Shown here piece after piece: positions 12,301 through 24,300 of a stretch of DNA of 64,000 nt. Position 1 is the first letter of the stretch; each line of letters begins with the position of its first letter. The notes under the pieces are model-generated. The model saw only the letters and a program-made list of their open reading frames with translations, searched no databases and was not told where the DNA came from. Where the stretch lies: NCBI GenBank assembly GCA_020086605.1, contig JACBWW010000071.1, forward strand, positions 1,526,218 to 1,590,217. The letters run 5' to 3'. The position numbers were made by a program, and so were the translations under genes. The DNA comes from Lanius collurio (lineage: Eukaryota; Chordata; Aves; Passeriformes; Laniidae).

Positions 12301-15300
12301 ACCTCACTCCCAATCAATGTTGTATTTGCCAGCCTTTCTACGGTTACACGTCTCGAAGGATCTTCTCTAAAGGGATGATGTTCTCCCCCTCATACTCAAT
12401 TCAAATGGAGTCTCAGCCCTAAGTCAGAGCTTAGTTTTAGAGCAATTATGTAGCTGCTTGCCTGGCTTTTAGAAATTCCTACTGGTGGTGAGGCTCAGTG
12501 TGTCTGATGCTGTCATTTGCAGTACAGAATGCCTGGATTGCTTCACTTTCTCTCACTAAAATCTGAATTTATCTGGGTTTTTTGGGTTTTATGCATGTTC
12601 AGACAGTAAAATTGCTAATTTTTAGTATTCTTGGCGGTGTAGTCAGAGGTTGGGTCCTCCTGGACAGAGTGATCTCAGAACATGCATCTGGTCCTTGTTT
12701 GACCTTGTCGTTGCAGAGGGTCCTGAGGTGTGACATGTCCATGGCATGCTGAGAGACTGTTGCTGCCTGACTGGCTCTGAAATACTCACCTGTGGCTGTT
12801 CTTGAGCCCTGTGCTGACCTTGCCTTGTGCTGGTGGTGCCTCTGTCCCCTCATGGCTCACCCCTAAAACCCACCAAGTGGGCGTGAGGGGGATGTGTTGA
12901 TTTTTTAATGCTTGCAGAAAGGTCACTGTGGCCTTACTGCTGCTGCTGGTGGCTCTGAAAATAAAGAAACAGAAGAGGCCCAGAGTCAGACCAACATTCC
13001 CAAGACCCAGAACTATAAAGTATCAGCTTTTCCTTTTTTTTTCTTCAGTTTTCCCTGACTGAAGGAAGAGTGGTGGCCTGTTAGTGAAGAGCTTGGCCAC
13101 AAACCGATTTAGCAGATGCTGTGAGGAGTCCCTGTACCTCTTACTGACTGGGAAATTAGCCCTGGCTTCTCTTGACATTTTAATTTCAGATGTTTTCCTC
13201 CTTCCCCTCCACGTCCTGCCAGCTTTCCTTGAGATTTGAGGAGTTAGGGCTGGTGAGATTCACCTGCTGATTGCCTCGATAAACCTACAGAGTGGCATTT
13301 CCTCCCCTTTCAGGGTGGAGCACACCTGGCACAGGTGGTATTTCCCCAAGTGATGCTTGATAAAGCCAATGAGAAGGTAAGGAAGAATTTGTTGAATATC
13401 CTGTGTGGTTAATTAGGGGAATCTGGACATTTATTTCTCATGCTGACATCCTAAATGCTGAAATGATTTGATACAGTTGTCTTCATTCTGGTGAGGCTTG
13501 TGGGAACACTCACAAACAATTTGGGCCTTTCAGTATAAGTCATTTTGAGCAACATCTACACACAAGTAGCTGCTCCTTTATGGTGAGTTCCTTTGTTCTC
13601 TTCTATCACCTCCCACTCCACTTTCCTCTTGCTCAGAGGTGACCTGCGAATGACTTTTTCGAAGCTGGCTTTGCCACTCTCCATAGTTTCATAATGATGT
13701 GTGAAACTAGCCCGAAAGGCTTGAAAACACTTCCCTGCACTTTTTCAAACTTCAGTCAGCTCTCATCTAATTTGGATTTTTTGCTATAGGGCTTGTGTGT
13801 TATTCTCAAGGTATTTATTATTAGCTCTTGCATCTTAATTCAGTGTGCAGACCTGAGGAAACCAAAATATTAATTAGTAATGGAAATGAATCAAAGTTTA
13901 CAAACTGAAGACTTCCAACAGCCTGAATAAACCCCTGCCTTGTTTAATTGCTTAAATTTCACTCGTATGATGGCACAACTTTCATAGGTTTCTCCCTCAC
14001 CTCCAGGGACTGGGAGCCAAGATGTCAAACAAAGCAGAAGGTGACAGTAATTGCTTTTTTTCTTCAACCTTCACCAAACCCTTTGTACTCTCTTCACTCA
14101 TCCTCACCATTGTTAAGGAGCAGTGTGAGGCCTCCTCTTCTGCAGGCAGCCACCCTTGGAGGCTGCACCCGGGAGTGACATCCTGGGTTCAGAGGGGTCG
14201 GGTGACTGAGGACCAGTGACAGCCAGGTTGGCTTTTCTGTCAGCTCCTGAAAAGGAGCCTTTCAGGTGAAACTGATTCACCCCAAGCCAGGCCAGGAGAC
14301 ACTTCAGAGACAGAGTCAGAGAAGTGGGGATTTGCTTTATTCAGCGCTGGGTGTGTGGGGGATCGCTCCTCCAAACACACACACCGGTACCTTCTACAAT
14401 ACAGTACTTATGGGTTAAATCATGAATATTCATTACATTCCTTGAGACAGGTGTGGTTATACAAATAATTTCCCGTGAGCCATTAATATCATTAGCATAC
14501 GGGTCAGGCATGCGTTGTGTGTCCTGGTGGTCGCACTGAGGAAGGCTTCTCCTCTTCCTCGGGGGTCTCTGTGGTGAAGATCAGCAGTCTTCCTCATAGT
14601 GCCCTTTTCATCTTTCTCCCTGGGGCACGTGTAGTCCTTTGAGGAACGATTCAGCAGTTTTTGAGATGATCCTTGTCCCTCCTATCTTAACAAGATCAGG
14701 GCGAATCCTACTTCCAAGGTCTTGTAATCAACATTTGCTGTCTGAATTAACATTTGCTGTCTCCTCCTGTCCCCTCTATCTTGACAAGATGTAAATTCAG
14801 CTTCTTAAGTTTTGTCTCCTAATAGTTAACTGTGCTTACATGAGTTACCCACTGACTACCCTTTACTCAAAACCAGGAGTAGAAGCCTGATGCTGACTCT
14901 TTGTGGGAGCTGCTTTTTGTTGGTTTACCTGCAGAGTTTGCTGCTGCAGGGATGTGCTCTGAGATGCCTTCATTGTTCTCAGTCACAGGCAGTAATTTTG
15001 AGCTTGTAAATTCTGGTTTTCTACTAAGGCCAGACAAATCCTTCTTTCTACAAACCTTCCTGAAGGTTTCATTTTTACTCTTGGGCTGTCACCATCAGTG
15101 CCTGGAGTTCAGGTGCTGCCTCTCCTCTCTGCTGCTTGCAGCTGTTGCAGTTTGTGTTCTTTCCAAGGAGCAAACAGATCAATTTGCAACATCCTCAAAT
15201 GGTGTTTTCTCACCTCTGTCTGCAACTGGAGCCGTTGTTTCAGCTGTTGTTTGTCCTTTGTGACATAATAGGGCTGATGGAGCTGAGCCTTCCCAAATTG

Positions 15301-18300
15301 CATCATAATTCCTCCCGAATTCTTATGGAAAAGATATTTTTTCTCCTGTACCCAGAGTAATCTGTTTCCTTGGTAGAGCAGCTGCTTTAATTAATGGGCC
15401 TGGGCTGATGCAAGCCACTGGAACCTTGATCTAAGGGATGGGAGGTTTTTGGCCTTAAAAAGCAAATTACTAGAAGCAGTTTGGCTTTTTCTTATTTCTG
15501 CTTTTAAAAGTGTTCATTAAAATGTTTTCCTTACAATACAACCCTCTGGCTTGTTTCTGTTCCCTTGGTATGACATTTGCATGCACTTAATATAGAAGGT
15601 GAGGCAGAGGCAGTGAGGATGGTGAAATGTTAATTTTGTTACACATAACAGAAGTACACACTGCAGCAGCTTACCACACTTTTTGAGTGATAATTTCCTA
15701 AATAAGGCTCTGAAAACGAAGGTAGAAGCTCTCTGCAGCTCCATTTCTGTGAGGGGTCCACAGATGGGCGTGGGTTGGTAAATTGGAAAGTTGGGTTCCC
15801 AGCAGAAGAGTTTGGGAACTGATCATGAGGATGCTCAGAATGGATTTCCTACATGCTAAATCTAAAAGTGCTTCCAGATCCATTTTGGGACACATTAGTC
15901 ACATTTTTCATAGCAGCACTCGTATATCAAGCAACCCAAAAGAACATTTGGATGAAATCAGGGAGATTAATTTTCTACTCTGCATTCTTCTACCAGTATT
16001 AGGTTTGTTTAAAACTCTGGTTTTAGTTTACCCCCATCTGTTTTTCCTTGTGTTTTATGGTGTAGCTTGCTGCTATGTAATAGAAAATTTTCTCTTCCCT
16101 GTTCCATTTGTGTTTTATTTTTGGCCATTGTGTTCTATTTATATTCCTTTCTGCCACGTAAAGTAGTTCTTTTCTGCTACCATTTGTTTTTCCTGAATCC
16201 TTTCCTTAAGGAATCCCTCAGCCAAGCTACCTGTTGGTTATAGTTGGCAAAATCCATGTATCCAAATACCTGGGAATGAGAACACAGGGAAAATTGGGAA
16301 CTTTCACCTCTTACAGTCTTTGAGGCACCTCACCCTGTGGTAGATGTTTCTGAGCAGTCCATCATTTATCCCTCACTTCAGAGGAGTACAAAGAAGGTGC
16401 TGGAGTCCCTTTAATTCCAGTATCTTTAATTGTGGTTGAGGTGCCTCCCAACATACCATGGTGCTGATGGAGAGGTGTTTGGAAATTGGGCACTGAGGTA
16501 CCCCTGCCTTACTTGGGCCTTGGAGAGAAGATGAAGCTCAGGAGCAATTTGAACCGACTTGAAGGGGTTTGGGCCTGAGTTTGCATGTTTAATTGGGCTT
16601 TATTCTTGATCCTGCTGAGGGGGGCACTGACTGATACCTTAATTAAACACATGAAGGACTGGAGAGCTGCTTTTGGTGGAATGAGGATGAAAGCTCTGAG
16701 GTGCTTGTTGGAGCAAGACAATGCAAAATACTCATTATTTGACTTGCTTATCAACAGGCATCCGTTTAAACAGAGACTGTTACTGGAGCAAAATTCCTAC
16801 TGACTTCAATAAAATGCATTGACATTGTAAGGACTTCATAATAAGATCTTTTGAGTATTAACAGATGGTCACTGACTGCCTGAAACAAAGTTGTTGGGAT
16901 TTTTTTTTTTGGTTTGTTGATCACCGCAGGTATCTGGAAACTGAACAGACTTTGCCTTCTGGAAATCAGACCTGACTGTGAAACAAAGGGGGTTCTTTCT
17001 CCCTCCTTTTCCTTGCTATAATTTCTTTAGAGAAAATATGGAAAATGTGAACTGGTTTCTGATGTGTTTTATTAGAAGTCTTGGGTGACCAGCCCAACTG
17101 GGTGCAGCCTGCCTTGTCCTGGAGGGATGTGCTTGAGGCAACACCAAAAGTGAGTGGCACCAGCATCCTGTCTGAACAGAAACCCAGCGAGGGTCTTGCT
17201 GACCCTCTGGTTTGAAGTGAAATTCTGCAGTGCCAGCAGTACCCCAGCCATGAAGGAAAGCAGTTTGTCTTTGCTGCTGCCATGGACTGAACGAGCAAAG
17301 TCTCGACTGTTTGGAAAATGTTCCTGTTAACAGTTTTTCTTTTGTGTATTTGTCAGTTTATGTATTAGTTGCAGTTGTACTTTGCACAAACACTAATTAG
17401 ACAGCCATCAACACTCAGGGCCAAAGGCTTACTAACAATGCAACTGTGATAGCAGTGTCTTAATTGGTTGAGTATAATTGTCATTAGGCAACCATAAAGA
17501 CATCTGGGGCTCTGGAGAGAGATCAGCCTCCCCCTCCTTCTCTTCCCCAAATTTGTTCTGGCTATTGCTATCCAACGCAGTGGAGCTTTTTCAGATGAGA
17601 TTCTGTGTTTTGACCAGTTTCCTGATGTTTTTCTCCTTATGAAATCGTCTGCCTCTTCAGCACCACTTCATTAGAGCTGTGCCCAGCCTCCAGCTCTGCT
17701 TCCTCCCACATGTGCTCTGCACTCCACCACCTGCTTCCCAGACACTCATCGTGGGGCAGCAGCAGCTTTTAACCCCCAGCTCCTTCTGCTTTCACTCACG
17801 TGAGAGGGCATGAGCAAAATGTTCATGTCATTATTGCCAGTAAAAAGTAGTCAGAATGCTTTTGATTAGTGAGTTGGTATTTTTATTGTATATGAATTTA
17901 ATTTTTTCCAGTTTTTCTGTGCCATATGCATTCCACCTATTGTTGCTCCATTTCAGCAAGGTTTTGATGCGTCTCTGTAAAGCTTAAGCTGAATCTCCAC
18001 GCTAATTTTTACAGCTAGATCCATATCTGGCCAGGATTACAGAACTGGCTCGTTGGGGAGGAGTATATTTAGAAAAATACAGCTTGTCTTTTCTCCTGCT
18101 GCTTCTCATGTGTCTGTACTGAAATATTCCGAAGAACGTGGGCAAAGTGGAATGTGAGTCCATCAAAGAAGCTGAGTTATTTGGGTGGAGAGGCTCTGTT
18201 GAACATCAGAGAAGGAAAAATGTGTCTGAGTAGGGAGAGCTGGGAGCCAGGTGTGGTGTGGATGGAAGGAAGGGGTATCAGGAGAGGGGGAAATTGGCCT

Positions 18301-21300
18301 GGTGAGCAACAGGCTTCTTGTTGCTCCCTGTTGTGCTCAGGAGAGCAAGGCTTGGGACAGCATTTCTAAATGAAATAAAGCAGGTGTGGTCTCTTCTGGG
18401 GGTTGTTTTAGGGCTTGGCCTTGGCCTGTTGGGTTTGCTCAGTGCAAGTGTCTTCTGTCAGGTGCTGGAGCATTTACCTGCCCCTGCAGTAGTCAGCTCA
18501 TGGCTCCCAGCAGGGGAAAACAGCAGCAGCTGAAGGCTCTTGGTAGCCGAGCAAATAGGGTGTGTTCATTGCTGTATTAAACAGGAAGGGAGTTTTGAGG
18601 TGGTTTGGGTGTTTCTTTCACTGCAGCAGAAAGATAAGTGGGGATTTCATTGCCATCTCGGTGGAAAAATCAGTAACTGAGGGGGTTTGGAGTGCTGTGC
18701 TTATTCTTGGGCAGGACTTGCATCTGGGGTTATTTCATTGAGTGATCCAAATGAAGTTTTCCAAATGAAGAACGAAATGTAAAAGTTGTGGTGGGAAATG
18801 AATAGAAATCTTGAAATTGCCTAGAAATAGTGCAGTGTGTTCTTCTCTCCAGCCATCTCTATTGATAGGGCAGATTTGCCAATTATCTGCAATAAAGCAG
18901 CCTTTTTATTTTTTTACAGCAAGGCAATGCTTTAATAGTTTAAAAGCCTTTTGTTGTGGTTACAAATTGAAAGTGTGGTGCTCTTTACAACAGCATTAAA
19001 AGCGGGGAGCTGAACCATTATTTTTTTTTTCCTCCTGAATTGGATTCATCTGTGTTTGAAATTCTTCCAGTTCAGTCCTGGTGCAGGCCCAGTGCACACT
19101 GGAAATGGGCAGTGNNNNNNNNNNNNNNNNNNNNNNNNNNNNNNNNNNNNNNNNNNNNNNNNNNNNNNNNNNNNNNNNNNNNNNNNNNNNNNNNNNNNNN
19201 NNNNNNNNNNNNNNNNNNNNNNNNNNNNNNNNNNNNNNNNNNNNNNNNNNNNNNNNNNNNNNNNNNNNNNNNNNNNNNNNNNNNNNNNNNNNNNNNNNNN
19301 NNNNNNNNNNNNNNNNNNNNNNNNNNNNNNNNNNNNNNNNNNNNNNNNNNNNNNNNNNNNNNNNNNNNNNNNNNNNNNNNNNNNNNNNNNNNNNNNNNNN
19401 NNNNNNNNNNNNNNNNNNNNNNNNNNNNNNNNNNNNNNNNNNNNNNNNNNNNNNNNNNNNNNNNNNNNNNNNNNNNNNNNNNNNNNNNNNNNNNNNNNNN
19501 NNNNNNNNNNCTCTCCTCTCTCCTCTCTCCTCTCTCCTCTCTCCTCTCTCCTCTCCATTTTGTCCATCTCTTTCTTTTTACATCTCCAGCCTGGACTATG
19601 TGAGAGCTACTCTAGGAGGAGATGCTGTTCTTCCTTGTTTATTTAGAGATGAAAACAAATATTGTGTCACTGAATTCTGTCCATTCTGCCACTGTTTTGT
19701 GTCTCCCCTGAAACTCATTTTTCAGTGACAAGAGAATTTTGGCTTCCCTTGGGAGGAATCTGCTCCTCTTGGCAGTCAGGAGAAGCTTGAAAACACGACC
19801 CCAACCAACCCTAACATAAGGAAACAAAAATCAGCTCAAAATTAAAACTCTTCCAAAACATTGTGTGCCTCTTGTTGAAGGGGATTGCAGCAGATCTGTG
19901 CAATCACCTGTCCTGTTGTGGGTTAGCTCCGGATTTTGAAGCAAAATGAGCCCTTTCCAGTTTTGCAAACTGAAGATATTTGTTGTGATTTGATCCATGC
20001 TCCGTGTCCGATCCAATGTGAAACATTTTGCTTTGGGGAAGCTTCTTTCATGGTCTGTTCTTCTTAAACTGTGCTGCTGTAAATTGGAAATGAAAGCAGG
20101 ATTCAGAGGGGGGTCTGGGCCTCGTTTGCAGAGGGAGGAAGAGGGAGAAGTGTCCCACCCCATTCTCTCATTTCCCTGTGTGTTCCCCTGTAAAGCCCAG
20201 CAGAGGAGGCAGGTGACAAGGACACGGTTCCCTCTCTTCCTGAGCAGTGCAGGGGATTAATGTGCTTCTCTCTCTGCCTGGCAGAGTTCACCACCCCCTT
20301 GGGCACTCTAATTCCTTCTGTAAATCAGAGCCTTTCCACCAGGAGATGCTGGGAGTGATCTGCTCCCAGTACCTGGGCACGGCACTGCCCAGAGAACTGG
20401 GAAACCTGTGTGCAGGTCCCACATCTGCTAAACCCCCCTCCTTGTCCTGTAACTGCTTTGTTTTCCTCGTAAGCACAGCACAGCCAGATTCCCAACCACC
20501 AGACCTCTCAGGCTTGTAAGAATTGTTCTTTCATAATACCTTTCCCCCAAAAAGCAGGATGTAACATCGAAGGTGACAGAGCAGGAAGAGCTTTGATTTT
20601 CCTAAAGAATCCAAGTGTCAGCTGTGGCAGAGGAAGACATCTGACAGTGTTAATTATCACAGTTTTGTCAAAACTGGCCTTAAATAATTACTGACCTGTG
20701 GTCTTTGACCTGTTGTAGGAGAAGCTTCTTCTCTGCTTTGCCTGTGATTGTTTTTCCTTTAATAGTCTCTTGTGTGGGTGTAGATGGCCCAGAGCAGTTT
20801 ATCTGTTGTTTGCTGCGTGACAACCTTCATTCATTCAGATATATTCACTATTATCTAGAAAGTTTAGCTCTGCTTCTTTATTTCCTCATTGACAAGCTGA
20901 TGTTTAATTACAGTTTTTTGTGATGTTTTGGTGAGCCTGCTGCAATGAAAGAACTGCTGCCTTAGTTCTAAAGAGAGTGCTTAGTTGAATTAATTAATTA
21001 GTCTTCAGAGATGTAGGTAGAGTGATCTGTTGAGACATCAAGAAATTTCTGTAAAAAGAAAAGCAGTAGGTTGGGTGGGTGCTTGTATGGACATAGGTAA
21101 AAGCTCTGGTTCAACACAACCACCATCACAAATCTTGAAAGACTGAAGAGAACCAGTCTGAAGTTTTGCCATGATGTAGTTTAGGGTTATTTCTGATTAT
21201 GTTTTTTCTCATGAGCCTGGCTCTCCTTGTGTTAGTTGCAAAGTGGATATTGATAGTGGTAGCTCAGTCCTGTGGGTCACAGAATCACAGAATGAACCAG

Positions 21301-24300
21301 GCTGGAAAAGACCTTTGAGATCATCAAGTCCCACCTAGGACCCAACACCTCCTCATGAAGGAAACCACGGACCCGAGCACCACGTCCAGGCTTTGTTAAA
21401 CCCCTCCAGGGACGGCGATTCCACCACCCCCCCTGGGCAGGCAGTTCCAGTGCCCAATCACTCTTCCAGTGAACAATTTTTTCCTGTTCTCTGACCTAAA
21501 CTTCCCCTGGTGCAGCTCAAGGCTGTGCCCTTTTATTCTGTCAGTGGTTGCCTGGGAGCAGAGCCTGGCCCCCACCTGGCTACAACCTCCTGTCAGGGAC
21601 TTGTAGAGAGCGGTGAGGTCTCTCCTGAGCCTCCTTTTTTCCAGGCTAAACAGCCCCAGCTCCCTCAGCTGCTCTTCACAGGGCTTGTGTTGCAGGCCCT
21701 TCTCCAGCCCTGCTGCCCTTCTCTGGACACACTCCAGCTCCTCCACATCCTTCCTGAAATGAGGGGCCCAGAACTGGACACAGCACTCGAGGTGTGGCCT
21801 CGCCAGTGCCCAGTACAGGGGAAGGACGACTTCTCTTCTGGCCACGCTATTCCTGGTCTTGTAGCTCCAATTTCAGTTCACCTGCCTGTCTTGGTAGAGC
21901 TGATGCCACATTCAATAAATGGGACTAAAATGGGCAAAGCTGATGGGTTTGGGCACGGGGGACAAGGAGGGGATCAGTCTGGGAGCTCTTTTAACCCGTT
22001 TTGCTTCCTCCCTTCTGCTCCAGCCATCTCAGATGCTGTGGGGTGAGCAATGCCCTTGTTTTGCAGGTACACCTCGGGAGAGGTGAGGCTGTGGGACACC
22101 CGCACCTGGGACTACACAGCCCCCGTGCTGGCAGCAGTGGCAGGCCCTGGAGGGGCTGGAGCCCCGCCACACGTCTCCTTTGTGAGGATAAACAGCTCCC
22201 TGGCTGTGGCAGCCTACGAGGACGGTGAGCAACCACAACTCTCCTCCCTATTAGAACAACAACAACAGAAAAAAAAAGGCTTTACGAAAATGAAGCAGCT
22301 GTGCTCAGCTTTTTGTGTGTCTGTAATCCTCGGTATCCACACACACGCACACACTTGCTTTTATGTGAGAAAGTTGGCCAATAACCCTAAATGCATTAGG
22401 AGGAGGCATTGGAACATAGCACCCATTAAAACTGAGCTTTAATTCCTACTGGAGCTGCTGCACAAAGCTGGAGTGCCAGGCTGTAGTCCAGCCAAGCTAT
22501 CTTAAGCAAATAACTTGTTTTGCTATAAAAATATTAAATATTCTTCCACCAGCCTTCTCCTCTGGCCAAAACTCCCTTGGGGTGCTGCAGAGCTTTGTTA
22601 TGGGGATGGTGGTAAACTTGGATGTCTGATTAATCCCCGTCCCTCTTGCTCTTGGCGTGGTGAAGTGTTGGTTTGCAGTGCGGGTTGTTATTATATACTT
22701 GGATTTAAAGAAATGAAAGCTTTGACCTGATATTTAGTGAAAGCCTCATAAAATCCTGGTTGTGTGCATTGTTTTAAACGTCCTTAGAGTTTTCTGTAAT
22801 GGACAACAAGAGCCAGAGACCAACATCTTCTGGATGTGGGAACAGCAGTTTAAAAAGCCAGGTTTGGACAGTGCTGTCTGACTGGGATCCTAAGATGAGG
22901 GGCTCAGGCAGAGCTCAACTCCCATCATCTTTCTTTAAAATGTATAATTTGACACTTAAAATGGCTCCTTGGGTATAAATAAAGAATACTTGTAAATTGA
23001 GAGAGCTCTGTACACATACTGTGTTTGAGCCTGGTGTTTCTACAGGTGAAAACAAAGCAGAAGGTGGATAATCCAAACAAAATCCCTAATCCACATGTTT
23101 TATTTTAAAAGCAATTTAAATGCTTTGTGTGTTTTAAGATTCTCAACATCCTTAGCTGTTTTTCTAGCTTGGATCATGCCAGGATGGTTTTCTGTGGGTA
23201 AAAATTGTTAAAAGGCAACATTTTCTGACAACAGCACATCTGATGTTATTAATATTATTTACTTGAGTCATAGGAAATTATAACACGGCTTTAAGTGCTG
23301 GCTTTTTCTCCTGTGAGCCAAACAATGACTAGCAGAGGGTCTTTTGTTTGTTTTCTAGTTTCCCACTGACTAATCTAATAATTTGTCTGGGTTTTTTGCC
23401 TGTCATATCCCTTGCTGTCAGTGCTGTGACTGAACTAGTTTGCATAAAGCTCGGCATCTTTTATTCTTTTGGGTAGAAATTTTAATAGGCTCTGTGATAT
23501 GGCAGTGACTCTGATTTGAGAAGCCTTGGTCAGAATAGATTAGTTTCTATGGGAATAGGGAAATAAAAAGACCCATTTTAGCAGTGTTTACTAACTGCAA
23601 GCCGAAAGCACATATTTACGCTTTGGTGCAGAGAGTTATTTTAAATTTTGGGGAGGGAGCGGGCGCCTTTGAAGATAATGTGTTTGATTGTTCTTTGTTG
23701 TACTTTTCCAGCTCCCTTTCCTCTTTGTTTGTAAGTTTGACTAACCCAGAGAAACCATCTGCTCGTGTTGGAGGTGGTGCTGTCAGGCAGAGTCTAGACT
23801 TCCCTGGCGGATCCCTGGCTCGTTGCGATAGCGTCGGCTCCTCCCGGTCCAGCAGGGCTCCCGCAGCGCTGGCCTTGGCACCCTGTCCCAGGGAAGGGCT
23901 GACAGGCACAGCCTGCCTTGCTCTGCTCCTGCAGCTCCTTCCCAAGGCACAGCAAGCAGAGCAAGGAGACAGGTTTGTCTTCCCGGGATGCCCCTATCCG
24001 AAGTGGGCTGTCACTCCGCGGTGGCACTGAAGGAAAATGGGATTGTGGCTCCTGGGGAACGTTCCCGACGGTGCCAGCCTCGGAGAAACAGGCTGCAAGG
24101 AGAGGGAAAGGAGGGAGAAATGGATGGGGAGCAAATGAAGTTCCCTGTGCCCGTGCCAGCGCTCAGTGGGGGCACTGGATGTACACCTGGGGCAACGAGA
24201 CTTGGCAACTCGAGCCACAGTTGTGATTTTTGAATTCCAACCCACTGGCCTCATATTTCTTCTGCCTTGTTTCCTATTGTCAGCACTGGCAGTGCTCCAG

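Larger units (their letters stand above)
9753..22066 (+). other. FBXW8: FBXW8 intron 4
   Basis: 12.3 kb, the largest intron. It contains the 30-bp minisatellite, an old CR1 fragment (10830-11670), a probable solo LTR (14217-14871), a 396-N gap with a CT-rich heptamer repeat, and a better-preserved CR1 (21278-21852). The rest (11.7-14.2, 14.9-19.0 and 19.6-21.2 kb) is AT-rich and has no recognised gene. Confidence 0.8.
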
